Shown here: positions 57,674 to 64,000 of the stretch, one piece after another
How the letters are laid out: the number at the start of each line of letters is the position of its first letter
Numbering within the stretch: position 1 is the first letter of the stretch
From: Janthinobacterium sp. SUN073
GTDB lineage: Bacteria; Pseudomonadota; Gammaproteobacteria; Burkholderiales; Burkholderiaceae_D
DNA: 64,000 nucleotides
Direction: 5' to 3'
NCBI RefSeq assembly: GCF_030397665.1
Contig: NZ_JAPUBT010000004.1
Coordinates: forward strand, 310,001 to 374,000
Position numbers and translations under genes: made by a program
The notes under the pieces: model-generated
The model's database searches: none
Told to the model about the DNA's origin: nothing
What the model saw: only the letters and a program-made list of their open reading frames with translations

Positions 57674-58396
57674 ATGTCCGCACTGCCCTCGCCGTCTTCA
57701 CCACCGCCACCATCGGCCGCCGGTCGCTATCGGGCTTTTCTGTTCGACATGGACGGCACCGTCATCAATTCCATCGCCGCCGCCGAACGCATCTGGGGAA
57801 CCTGGGCGCAGCGCCAGGGCCTTGATGTAGCGGCCTTTTTACCCACCATCCATGGCGCGCGCTCGGTCGACACCATCGCCAAGCTGCGCCTGCCCGGCGT
57901 CGATGCGCAGCGCGAATCGCAGGGCATCACGGATGCGGAAATCATCGATGTGGAAGGGATTATTGAAATCGCGGGCGCGCTGCGCTTTTTGCAGTCGCTG
58001 CCGCCCGCGCAATGGGCCATCGTCACCTCGGCGCCAAGGGCGCTGGCCACGGCGCGCCTGAAGGCGGCCGGCATGCCCATTCCCGCCATCATGGTGACGG
58101 CGGAAGACGTCAAGGCAGGAAAACCCAGGCCCGATTGCTATTTGCTGGCGGCGGAAAAACTGGGCGTGGCGCCCTTTGACTGCCTGGTGTTCGAAGATGC
58201 CTCCGTCGGCATCGAGGCGGGCGAGGCGGCCGGCGCGAAGGTCATCGTCGTCACGGCCACGCATGCGCACCCGCTGGCCACGCGCCACCCGGCCATCGAC
58301 AGCTACGAGGGCATCGTGGCGACCGTCGATGCGGATGGTTTCATCGTGCTGGCGCAGTTGTCCGACCCTGCGGTTGCAGCACCCGCGACAAGATAG
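57674..58396 (+). CDS. HAD-superfamily sugar/glycerol-phosphatase-like hydrolase
   Basis: 240 residues. HAD motif I is [12 protein letters not shown] near residues 24-35, motif II is in [10 protein letters not shown], motif III is the lysine of AGKPRPDCY and motif IV is [13 protein letters not shown]. The helical cap between I and II ([32 protein letters not shown]) groups it with 2-deoxyglucose-6-phosphate and glycerol-3-phosphate phosphatases. GGAAGGAAGCC lies before the ATG at 57674. The 3' end overlaps that of ssuB by 56 bp, tail to tail. The exact phosphate substrate is not known. Confidence 0.9.
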   Translation: MSALPSPSSPPPPSAAGRYRAFLFDMDGTVINSIAAAERIWGTWAQRQGLDVAAFLPTIHGARSVDTIAKLRLPGVDAQRESQGITDAEIIDVEGIIEIAGALRFLQSLPPAQWAIVTSAPRALATARLKAAGMPIPAIMVTAEDVKAGKPRPDCYLLAAEKLGVAPFDCLVFEDASVGIEAGEAAGAKVIVVTATHAHPLATRHPAIDSYEGIVATVDADGFIVLAQLSDPAVAAPATR

Positions 58397-59180
58397 CCTG
58401 CTCCAGCGCGGCGAACGCCGCATGGCCGCGCTGACGGGGACGCGGCAAGTCCACCCGCACGTCCAGGGTAATCCGCCCATCCTCGATCAGCAGCACGCGG
58501 TCGGCCAGGGCCACGGCTTCGGCCACATCGTGCGTCACCAGCACGGCCGTAAAACCGCGCGCCAGCCAGAGCGACTCGATCAGTTGCTGCATCTCGATGC
58601 GCGTCAACGCGTCGAGCGCGCCCAATGGCTCGTCAAGCAGCAGCAATTGCGGTTCGTGCACGAGGGCGCGCGCCAGCGCCACGCGCTGCTTCTGCCCACC
58701 CGACAGGGCCGCCGGCCAGTCGTCGGCCCGTTCGGCCAGGCCCACCGTCCACAGCGAGGCGGCCGCCGCGCCGACGGAGCGGGGTAGCCCCAAGGCCACG
58801 TTGTCGAGCACCGTTTTCCACGGCAGCAGCCGCGATTCCTGGAACATGATGCGGATATCGGGCGCGCCCACGCCGCTGCCGATGGCAACCTCGCCTTCAT
58901 CGACGCTTTCCAGCCCCGCGATCGAGCGCAGCAAGGTGCTCTTGCCGCAGCCGCTACGCCCCACGATGGCGACAAATTCGCCCGCTTCCAGCTGCAGGTC
59001 GACGTTTTTCAGCACGGGCCGGCTGGTGTAGGATTTACTCAGGTTTGTCAGTTCCAAGGGAACGCCACGCCGTTGCAAGGGGGCGGACGGCGCCTTGGCC
59101 TGCGGCGGCGCGCTGGCGGGATCGTACTGCACGAAGTGCGACAAAAAATCCGTTTCGATCTGGATGGGGGCGAGCAGCAT
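58341..59180 (-). CDS. ssuB: Aliphatic sulfonate ABC transporter ATPase SsuB
   Basis: 279 residues. Walker A is [16 protein letters not shown] near residues 75-90, the Q-loop [16 protein letters not shown] is the characteristic form of sulfonate/nitrate-type ATPases, the signature is [16 protein letters not shown], Walker [14 protein letters not shown] and the switch histidine in [16 protein letters not shown] 59180 is chosen with GAGGAAAG 9 nt before; 59198 is an alternative. It is the last gene in the ssuEADCB order known from E. coli, powering sulfonate uptake through SsuC. Confidence 0.93.
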   Translation of the reverse strand: MLLAPIQIETDFLSHFVQYDPASAPPQAKAPSAPLQRRGVPLELTNLSKSYTSRPVLKNVDLQLEAGEFVAIVGRSGCGKSTLLRSIAGLESVDEGEVAIGSGVGAPDIRIMFQESRLLPWKTVLDNVALGLPRSVGAAAASLWTVGLAERADDWPAALSGGQKQRVALARALVHEPQLLLLDEPLGALDALTRIEMQQLIESLWLARGFTAVLVTHDVAEAVALADRVLLIEDGRITLDVRVDLPRPRQRGHAAFAALEQAILSRVLQPQGRTTAPAR

Positions 59181-59205
59181 GGTATTTTCTTTCCTCATTT
59201 CGTCA

Positions 59206-59997
59206 CTATCGGTAGGCGGGATTCCAGCGCAGGCAGTGGCGTTCCAGCCGGCGCGAGAATAAATCGGCCAGCTTGCCCAGCAAGGCGTACAGCAGTATCC
59301 CCACCAGCACCACGTCCGTTTGCAGGAATTCGCGCGCATTCATGGTCATGTAGCCGATGCCGGCCTGCGCCGAGATGGTTTCGGCGACGATCAGCAGCAC
59401 CCACACGAGACCCAGCGAGAAGCGCACGCCCACCAGGATGGAGGGCATGGCGGCCGGCAGGATCACGTCGCGGTACAGGGGCCAGCCGGACAGGCCATAG
59501 CTTTTCGCCATTTCGATCAAGCCCTGGTCGGCCGAACGGATGCCGTGGAAGGTGTTCAGGTAGACGGGAAAGAACACGCCGACGGCCAGCAGAAAGAGCT
59601 TGGCCGTCTCGTCGATGCCGAACCACAGGATCACCAGCGGGATCAGGGCCAGGGCCGGGATATTGCGCACCATTTGCAATGTCGTGTCGAGCAGGGTTTC
59701 CGCATGGCGGAAGCTGCCCGTCAATAGGCCCAGCAGCAAGCCCAGTCCCGCGCCAATGACGAAACCGACCGTCGCCCGCCACAAGCTCGTTTTCAGGTGC
59801 AGCCACAGTTCACCCGACACGGCCAGGTGCCAGAAAGCCTTCGCCACGGCCCACGGCTCGGGCAGGATGCGGCTCGACAGCCAGCCCCACTGCGCGGCCA
59901 ATTGCCAGGCCAGCAGCAGCGCCACGGGCAAAGCCCACGGCGCCAAGACATTGCGCCATGGCGTGCCGGGCGGATTCCTGACGGTGGCAGTCTCCAT
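59206..59997 (-). CDS. ssuC: Aliphatic sulfonate ABC transporter permease SsuC
   Basis: 263 residues, six hydrophobic helices. [20 protein letters not shown] and the EAA-loop ([20 protein letters not shown]) are the hallmark of the SsuC/TauC permeases. [20 protein letters not shown] is the usual late conserved stretch. The start ATG at 59997 follows the ssuD stop by 1 bp (TGAGATG). It forms the inner-membrane channel for alkanesulfonates with SsuA and SsuB. Confidence 0.94.
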   Translation of the reverse strand: METATVRNPPGTPWRNVLAPWALPVALLLAWQLAAQWGWLSSRILPEPWAVAKAFWHLAVSGELWLHLKTSLWRATVGFVIGAGLGLLLGLLTGSFRHAETLLDTTLQMVRNIPALALIPLVILWFGIDETAKLFLLAVGVFFPVYLNTFHGIRSADQGLIEMAKSYGLSGWPLYRDVILPAAMPSILVGVRFSLGLVWVLLIVAETISAQAGIGYMTMNAREFLQTDVVLVGILLYALLGKLADLFSRRLERHCLRWNPAYR

Positions 59998-59998
59998 C

Positions 59999-61159
59999 TC
60001 AGGCCGCCTTTTTCTGCGGCGCGGCCGGCACGATATTGCTGGCCATGACTTCGCCGAAAGGCCCCGTCAGTGACTGCTCACCCACGGCCTTGCCCTTGCC
60101 CAGCAGCGGGAACACCAGTTCGGCGAAGCGGTACGCTTCTTCCAGGTGCGGGTAGCCCGAGAAAATGAAGGTGTCGATGCCCAGGTCCGCGTATTCCTGC
60201 ATGCGCGCCACCACCGTGGGCGCATCGCCCACCAGGGCCGTGCCCGCGCCGCCGCGCACCAGGCCCACGCCGGCCCACAGATTCGGCGACACTTCGAGCT
60301 TGTCGCGCCGCCCGCCGTGCAGGGCCGCCATGCGTTGCTGGCCCACGGAATCCATCTTGCGGAAGGCCGCCTGTGCCTTGGCGATGATGTCGTCGTCCAG
60401 ATGGCTGATCAGTTCATCGGCCGCGCGCCAGGCCGCTTCGTTCGTTTCACGCACGATCACGTGCAAGCGGATGCCAAACCGGACTGTACGGCCTTTTTTT
60501 GCCGCACGGGCGCGGATGTCGGCGATCTTTTCCGCCACGGCGGCAGGTGGCTCGCCCCACGTCAGGTACACGTCCATCTGCTCGGCCGCCAGTTCATGCG
60601 CGGGCTCCGACGAGCCGCCGAAATACAGCGGCGGATACGGTTTCTGCACGGGCGGGTACAGGGTTTTCGCGCCCTTTACCTGGATATGCTTGCCCTCGAA
60701 ATCGTAGCCGGCCGCGCCGCCCTCGCCGGCCAGCGTGGCGCGCCAGACCTTGATGAATTCATCGGAGATTTCATAGCGCTTGGCATGGTCGGCAAACAGG
60801 CCGTCCGCTTCCAGCTCGCCCTGGTCGCCGCCCGTGACGACGTTGATCAACAGGCGCCCGTTCGACAGGCGGTCAAACGTGGACGCCATGCGCACGGCCA
60901 GGCCGGGCGTGGACAGGCCGGGCCGCACGGCCACCAGGAACTTGAGCTTTTGCGTCACGCTGATCAGCGACGAAGCCACCACCCACGCGTCTTCGCAGGA
61001 GCGGCCCGTGGGCAGCAGCACCCCGTCGTAGCCCAGCGTATCGGCGGCCACGGCCACCTGGCGCAAATAATCGGCATCGACGGGACGCGCGCCCTGCGAC
61101 GTACCCAGGTAGCGGCTGTCGCCGTGGGTGGGGATGAACCAGAAGACATTCAATGACAT
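59999..61159 (-). CDS. ssuD: FMNH2-dependent alkanesulfonate monooxygenase SsuD
   Basis: 386 residues, the family's normal length, of the bacterial luciferase TIM-barrel fold. The start [56 protein letters not shown] and [12 protein letters not shown] are the SsuD hallmarks. It cleaves the C-S bond of alkanesulfonates to an aldehyde and sulfite with oxygen and FMNH2, which SsuE supplies. It lies between ssuA (12 bp) and ssuC (1 bp) in one operon. The conserved cysteine in SCEDAW is present. Confidence 0.95.
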   Translation of the reverse strand: MSLNVFWFIPTHGDSRYLGTSQGARPVDADYLRQVAVAADTLGYDGVLLPTGRSCEDAWVVASSLISVTQKLKFLVAVRPGLSTPGLAVRMASTFDRLSNGRLLINVVTGGDQGELEADGLFADHAKRYEISDEFIKVWRATLAGEGGAAGYDFEGKHIQVKGAKTLYPPVQKPYPPLYFGGSSEPAHELAAEQMDVYLTWGEPPAAVAEKIADIRARAAKKGRTVRFGIRLHVIVRETNEAAWRAADELISHLDDDIIAKAQAAFRKMDSVGQQRMAALHGGRRDKLEVSPNLWAGVGLVRGGAGTALVGDAPTVVARMQEYADLGIDTFIFSGYPHLEEAYRFAELVFPLLGKGKAVGEQSLTGPFGEVMASNIVPAAPQKKAA

Positions 61160-61171
61160 GATATATGTTCC

Positions 61172-62176
61172 TTATTTTGCGCTGGTGGCCAGCTGGCGCG
61201 CCGGCAGCAGCGCATCCTTGACAACGATCGGTTTCGGAATCAGCTTCAGGCTGGAAAAGGCGTCGGCCACCCTTTGCTGCGAAGCGATGACGTCGACGGA
61301 AACGGGTTTGACGCCATACGCATAGCGCGAGGCGGCCAGCGCCACCACATCCTTGCCCAGCCCAGTCTGCGCCGACAAAATCGTCGCCACTTCGTCCGGG
61401 TTGTTGCGGCCCCAGTCATCGACCTTGGCCACTTCGTCGAGCACGATGCGCAGGATCTCGGGATGCTTTTCCGCATACGTGCGCGAGGCCAGATAAAACT
61501 GGTAGTTCGCCACCAGGCCCTTGCCATCGGCCAGCACGCGCGCGCCCAGCTGCTTTTCGGCGGCCGCCAGAAACGGGTCCCAGATGGCCCAGGCATCCAC
61601 GCTGCCCCGTTCAAAAGCGGCGCGCGCATCGGCCGGCGGCAGGAAGACGGGCTGGATGTCGGCATACGCGACACCGGCCTTTTCCAGCGCCTTCAACAGC
61701 AGGTAGTGCACGTTCGAGCCCTTGTTCAGGGCGATTTTTTTGCCCTTCAAATCGGCCAGGGTGTGCAAGCCGGAGCCCTTGGGCACGACGATGGCTTCGC
61801 TGGCCGGCGACGCCGGCTCATTGCCGACATACACCAGGTTGGCGCCGGCCGCCTGCGCAAAGATCGGCGGCGCCTCGCCCACGGTGCCGAAATCGATGCT
61901 GCCGACGTTCAAGCCTTCGAGCAGAACGGGGCCGGCCGGGAACTCCGTCCATTTCACGCCCACGCCCTGTTCGGCCAGGCGTTTTTCCAGCGTGCCGCGC
62001 CCTTTCAGCAGAGTCAGGGTGCCGTATTTCTGATAACCAATACGCACCTGGACCTCCCCCTTGGCCTGCGCGAGCGCCGCGGCCGGCATGCCGGCCGCCA
62101 TCACGCCGGCGGCGGCGGCAAACAGCAAGCCCAAAGTGGTACGGCGCGAGAGTCGTTGTGCGTGGCGGTGTGTCAT
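61172..62176 (-). CDS. ssuA: Sulfonate ABC transporter substrate-binding protein SsuA
   Basis: 334 residues. The export signal has a twin-arginine form (SRRTTLGLLFAAAAGVMAAG), with cleavage near ALAQA. The mature part has the SsuA/TauA fold: VRIGYQKYGTLTLLKGRGTL, FPAGPVLLEGLNVGSIDFGT, GEAPPIFAQAAG and NKGSNVHYLLLKALEKAG, which is strongly characteristic. It binds aliphatic sulfonates in the periplasm and delivers them to SsuBC. AAGGACGCACC precedes the ATG. It follows ssuE by 24 bp. Confidence 0.94.
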   Translation of the reverse strand: MTHRHAQRLSRRTTLGLLFAAAAGVMAAGMPAAALAQAKGEVQVRIGYQKYGTLTLLKGRGTLEKRLAEQGVGVKWTEFPAGPVLLEGLNVGSIDFGTVGEAPPIFAQAAGANLVYVGNEPASPASEAIVVPKGSGLHTLADLKGKKIALNKGSNVHYLLLKALEKAGVAYADIQPVFLPPADARAAFERGSVDAWAIWDPFLAAAEKQLGARVLADGKGLVANYQFYLASRTYAEKHPEILRIVLDEVAKVDDWGRNNPDEVATILSAQTGLGKDVVALAASRYAYGVKPVSVDVIASQQRVADAFSSLKLIPKPIVVKDALLPARQLATSAK

Positions 62177-62200
62177 GGTGCGTCCTTGGTCGGTAAATAA

Positions 62201-62821
62201 TCAGGCGGCTTGAAATTGCGGGTCGTAAGGCTGGTCTTGCAGCGAACGCACGGGATGCGGGACCTCTGCTGGCGCGGGCGGACGCCGGCCCTGCAGCACG
62301 AACAGGCCGGCAGACAGCTCCTCGATGCCGGCCTGCACGCGTGCGGCAATCGGCGCGTCCAGGCTCAGGCCCCGCTCTTCGTTCCAGTCCAGCTGCTGCG
62401 CATTGGCGTAGATGCTGGTAAAGACTTGTTTGGCGCCCAGCGCATGCAGCACGGGACGCAGCGCATAGTCGAGCGCCAGGGTGTGGGCGTGGCCGCCGCC
62501 CGTGGCCAGCGGCAGCACCAGCTTGCCGGCCAGACCATCTTGCGGCAGCAAGTCGAGGAAGGCTTTCAGCAAACCCGTATAGGACGCCTTGTAGATGGGC
62601 GTGGCGATCACGATGGCGTCGGCGTCGGCCACGGCGCGCACGGCGCGGGCAATCGCCACGTCGTCGTAGTCGGCCAGCAGCAGGGCACGCGCCGGCAGGT
62701 CGCGCACATGCAGCTTGGCGTAGCTGTGACCCTGCAGCGCCAGCTGTTCGCCGATATGCAGCAGCAGGCGGCTGGAACTCGATGGGAGTTGCGGGCTACC
62801 GCCCAATAACAAGATGCTCAT
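62201..62821 (-). CDS. ssuE: NAD(P)H-dependent FMN reductase SsuE
   Basis: 206 residues with a flavodoxin-like fold. LLGGSPQLPSSSSRLLLHI near residues 5-23 is the FMN phosphate loop, ATPIYKASYTGLLKAFLDLLPQ near 73-94 and LATGGGHAHTLALDYALRPV are the SsuE/MsuE hallmarks. It provides reduced FMN for SsuD. It is the first gene of the operon; the 254-bp upstream region leads to the divergent flavoprotein gene, and sulfur-starvation control through CysB/Cbl-type regulators is expected from the family but no site was identified. Confidence 0.93.
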   Translation of the reverse strand: MSILLLGGSPQLPSSSSRLLLHIGEQLALQGHSYAKLHVRDLPARALLLADYDDVAIARAVRAVADADAIVIATPIYKASYTGLLKAFLDLLPQDGLAGKLVLPLATGGGHAHTLALDYALRPVLHALGAKQVFTSIYANAQQLDWNEERGLSLDAPIAARVQAGIEELSAGLFVLQGRRPPAPAEVPHPVRSLQDQPYDPQFQAA

Positions 62822-63075
62822 GTGATGCCCGTCCCTGTAGGTTGTCGAAAGTGGATCTGCTCGGATGCTTGCAGCCTATCGCCATCATCAGCCGGGTAAA
62901 ACGAATGCTTTCGCGCTTCGATATGCGTTTTTTGACTATCCGGGCCTGACGCCCCGCAAGCGAAGGCGCCTGTCCCGACGCGGCTTTTTTCGCATATCCA
63001 TGCGCGGTTTTCTTCGTGTACGGCACGCGCCTGGCGGTGCAATATCGGCCTCATCGTCTTTCTGGAATGTCACTC
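62822..63075. other. Divergent promoter region of ssu operon and sfnB-like gene
   Basis: This gap must hold both promoters. I see T-runs (near 62930 and 62985), scattered short inverted stretches such as CGCATATCCATGCG, and no confident -35/-10 pair, CysB box or terminator. The two upstream strand frames here are not convincing genes. Confidence 0.5.
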
Positions 63076-64000
63076 ATGTCTAGCGCTTTTCTCCACTCCG
63101 CCCGCTCCCAGGTCCCCGCACAGGAACCGCTGCAGGATGCCATCCGCATCGCCACAAAGCTGGCCGCGCGCCTGGCTGAAACGGCGAATGCCCGCGACCA
63201 GGCCGGCGGCCATGCGGCCCAGGAGCGCGAATGGCTGCGCGAGTCGGGTCTGCTCACCTTGTCGATTCCCGTGGAATTCGGCGGCCAGGGCGCGTCGTGG
63301 CCCCTCGTGTACCAGGTGATCCGCATCCTGGCGCGCGCCGACAGCGCGCTGGCGCATGTCTTCGGCTTCCACCATCTGCAGCTGGCCGGCCTGCAGCTGT
63401 ATGGCAGCGCGCAACAGCAGCGCCGCCTGCTCACCCTGACCGTCGACGAGCGCCTGTTCTGGGGCAATGCCTTGAATCCGCTCGACAAAAGAGTCACGGC
63501 CAGCGACAGCGACGACGGTTTCATCCTCGACGGCATCAAGAGCTTTTCTTCCGGCTCGGTGGGCTCCGACTGGCTGACCGTCTCCGCCTGGCACGCGCCC
63601 ACGCAGACGGCGCTGATCGCCGCCCTGCCGACGCGCCAGGATGGCGTGAGCGTGCAGGCGGACTGGGATGCCTTCGGCCAGCGCCAGACGGACAGCGGCA
63701 ATGTGCATTTCCAGGCGGTCGCCCTGCCGCACGAGCTGGTGCTGCAGGCGCCCGCGCAAGCCGCCACGCCGCAAGCCACGGTGCGCTCGCAGATCGCGCA
63801 GCTGATCATGGCGAATTTATATCTGGGCATCGCCGAAGGCGCGTTCGAGGCGGCGCGCCGCTACACGGACGAGCAGGCGAAAGCCTGGTTTGCCTCGGGC
63901 GTGGCCAAGGCAACGGACGACCCTTTGATCCAGCACCGCTACGGCCAGCTGTGGCTCTTGCTGCGCCCCGCGCAAGTGCTGGCTGACGGCACAGCGCAGG
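63076..64000 (+). CDS. Acyl-CoA-dehydrogenase-like flavoprotein, SfnB/DszC type, 5' part
   Basis: The frame is open to the window end (about 308 residues seen), so the gene is cut at its 3' side. It starts MSSAFLHSARSQVPAQE; an in-frame ATG at 63067 is an alternative. EWLRESGLLTLSIPVEFGG, RADSALAHVFGFHHLQLAG, FWGNALNPLD, IKSFSSGSVGSDWL and NLYLGIAEGAFEAARRY match the SfnB/DszC branch, which uses reduced flavin to oxidise sulfur compounds such as sulfones or thiophenes, instead of dehydrogenating acyl-CoA. Being divergent from ssuEADCB it belongs to organosulfur scavenging. Whether it is SfnB or another monooxygenase cannot be told. Confidence 0.85.
   Translation, partial: MSSAFLHSARSQVPAQEPLQDAIRIATKLAARLAETANARDQAGGHAAQEREWLRESGLLTLSIPVEFGGQGASWPLVYQVIRILARADSALAHVFGFHHLQLAGLQLYGSAQQQRRLLTLTVDERLFWGNALNPLDKRVTASDSDDGFILDGIKSFSSGSVGSDWLTVSAWHAPTQTALIAALPTRQDGVSVQADWDAFGQRQTDSGNVHFQAVALPHELVLQAPAQAATPQATVRSQIAQLIMANLYLGIAEGAFEAARRYTDEQAKAWFASGVAKATDDPLIQHRYGQLWLLLRPAQVLADGTAQ

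Noticed and set aside
63051-63830. A 259-codon minus-strand frame at the window end
   Set aside because: The opposite strand carries a recognisable SfnB/DszC-like protein that stays open to the end of the window.

Overview
The window is a dense, GC-rich chromosomal segment of a Gram-negative aerobic proteobacterium. Outer-membrane and periplasmic systems (TonB-dependent receptor, lipoproteins, Tat-exported molybdoenzyme), several c-di-GMP proteins and ssuEADCB gene order all fit. A long alanine/proline/lysine-rich histone-like protein, a complete yfiR-yfiN-yfiB module and a GGGGTCAGACC palindrome suggest Burkholderiales, probably Oxalobacteraceae (Janthinobacterium/Massilia type). That placement is inferred from gene content only. 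I saw no rRNA, tRNA, CRISPR array, transposase or prophage. No stretch over 300 bases lacks a gene; the longest gaps are 24493-24774 and 62822-63075.

1-7 kb holds a truncated unknown gene, an OlsB-type ornithine acyltransferase, fdhD, the histone-like gene, ppx and a Ca2+/H+ antiporter. olsB and ppx are each preceded by tandem TGTCA-type half-sites spaced exactly 11 bp, as in PhoB boxes, with a TANNNT -10 candidate 10 nt further on. This points to a shared phosphate-starvation response. 6-18 kb carries a GGAEF diguanylate-cyclase-like protein, a spermidine-synthase-like protein, a CHASE-PAS-GGDEF-EAL protein, a MORN/TonB-like protein, a LysR regulator, hemolysin III, a NYN-ribonuclease-like protein with RGG motifs, an exported hydrolase and a tiny flagellar-rod-like protein.

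18-22 kb is a TetR-controlled cassette: a TIM-barrel isomerase plus two alpha/beta hydrolases, behind a 28-bp palindrome that overlaps a good sigma-70 promoter. 22-33 kb is a catabolic block: TonB receptor and a small molybdopterin-fold protein on one strand, and IclR regulator, acyl-CoA dehydrogenase, acyl-CoA ligase and a five-gene branched-chain-type ABC importer on the other. It looks like uptake, CoA activation and oxidation of a carboxylic acid.

33-45.7 kb is mixed metabolism: HDOD, DinB, VOC and GNAT proteins, oleate hydratase, two tiny membrane proteins, signal peptidase I, Sir2, S-formylglutathione hydrolase, a probable pseudo-hydrolase, and a 2Fe-2S/molybdopterin/triheme-cytochrome dehydrogenase operon. 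45.9-58.4 kb has a CPA1 antiporter, the yfiRNB c-di-GMP module, gluconokinase, a desaturase, gamma-carbonic anhydrase, a CPBP protease, a BenE-type transporter with a MocR regulator and a hydrolase, a META lipoprotein and a HAD phosphatase. 58.3 kb to the end is the ssuEADCB sulfonate operon with a divergent, truncated SfnB/DszC-like flavoprotein gene.
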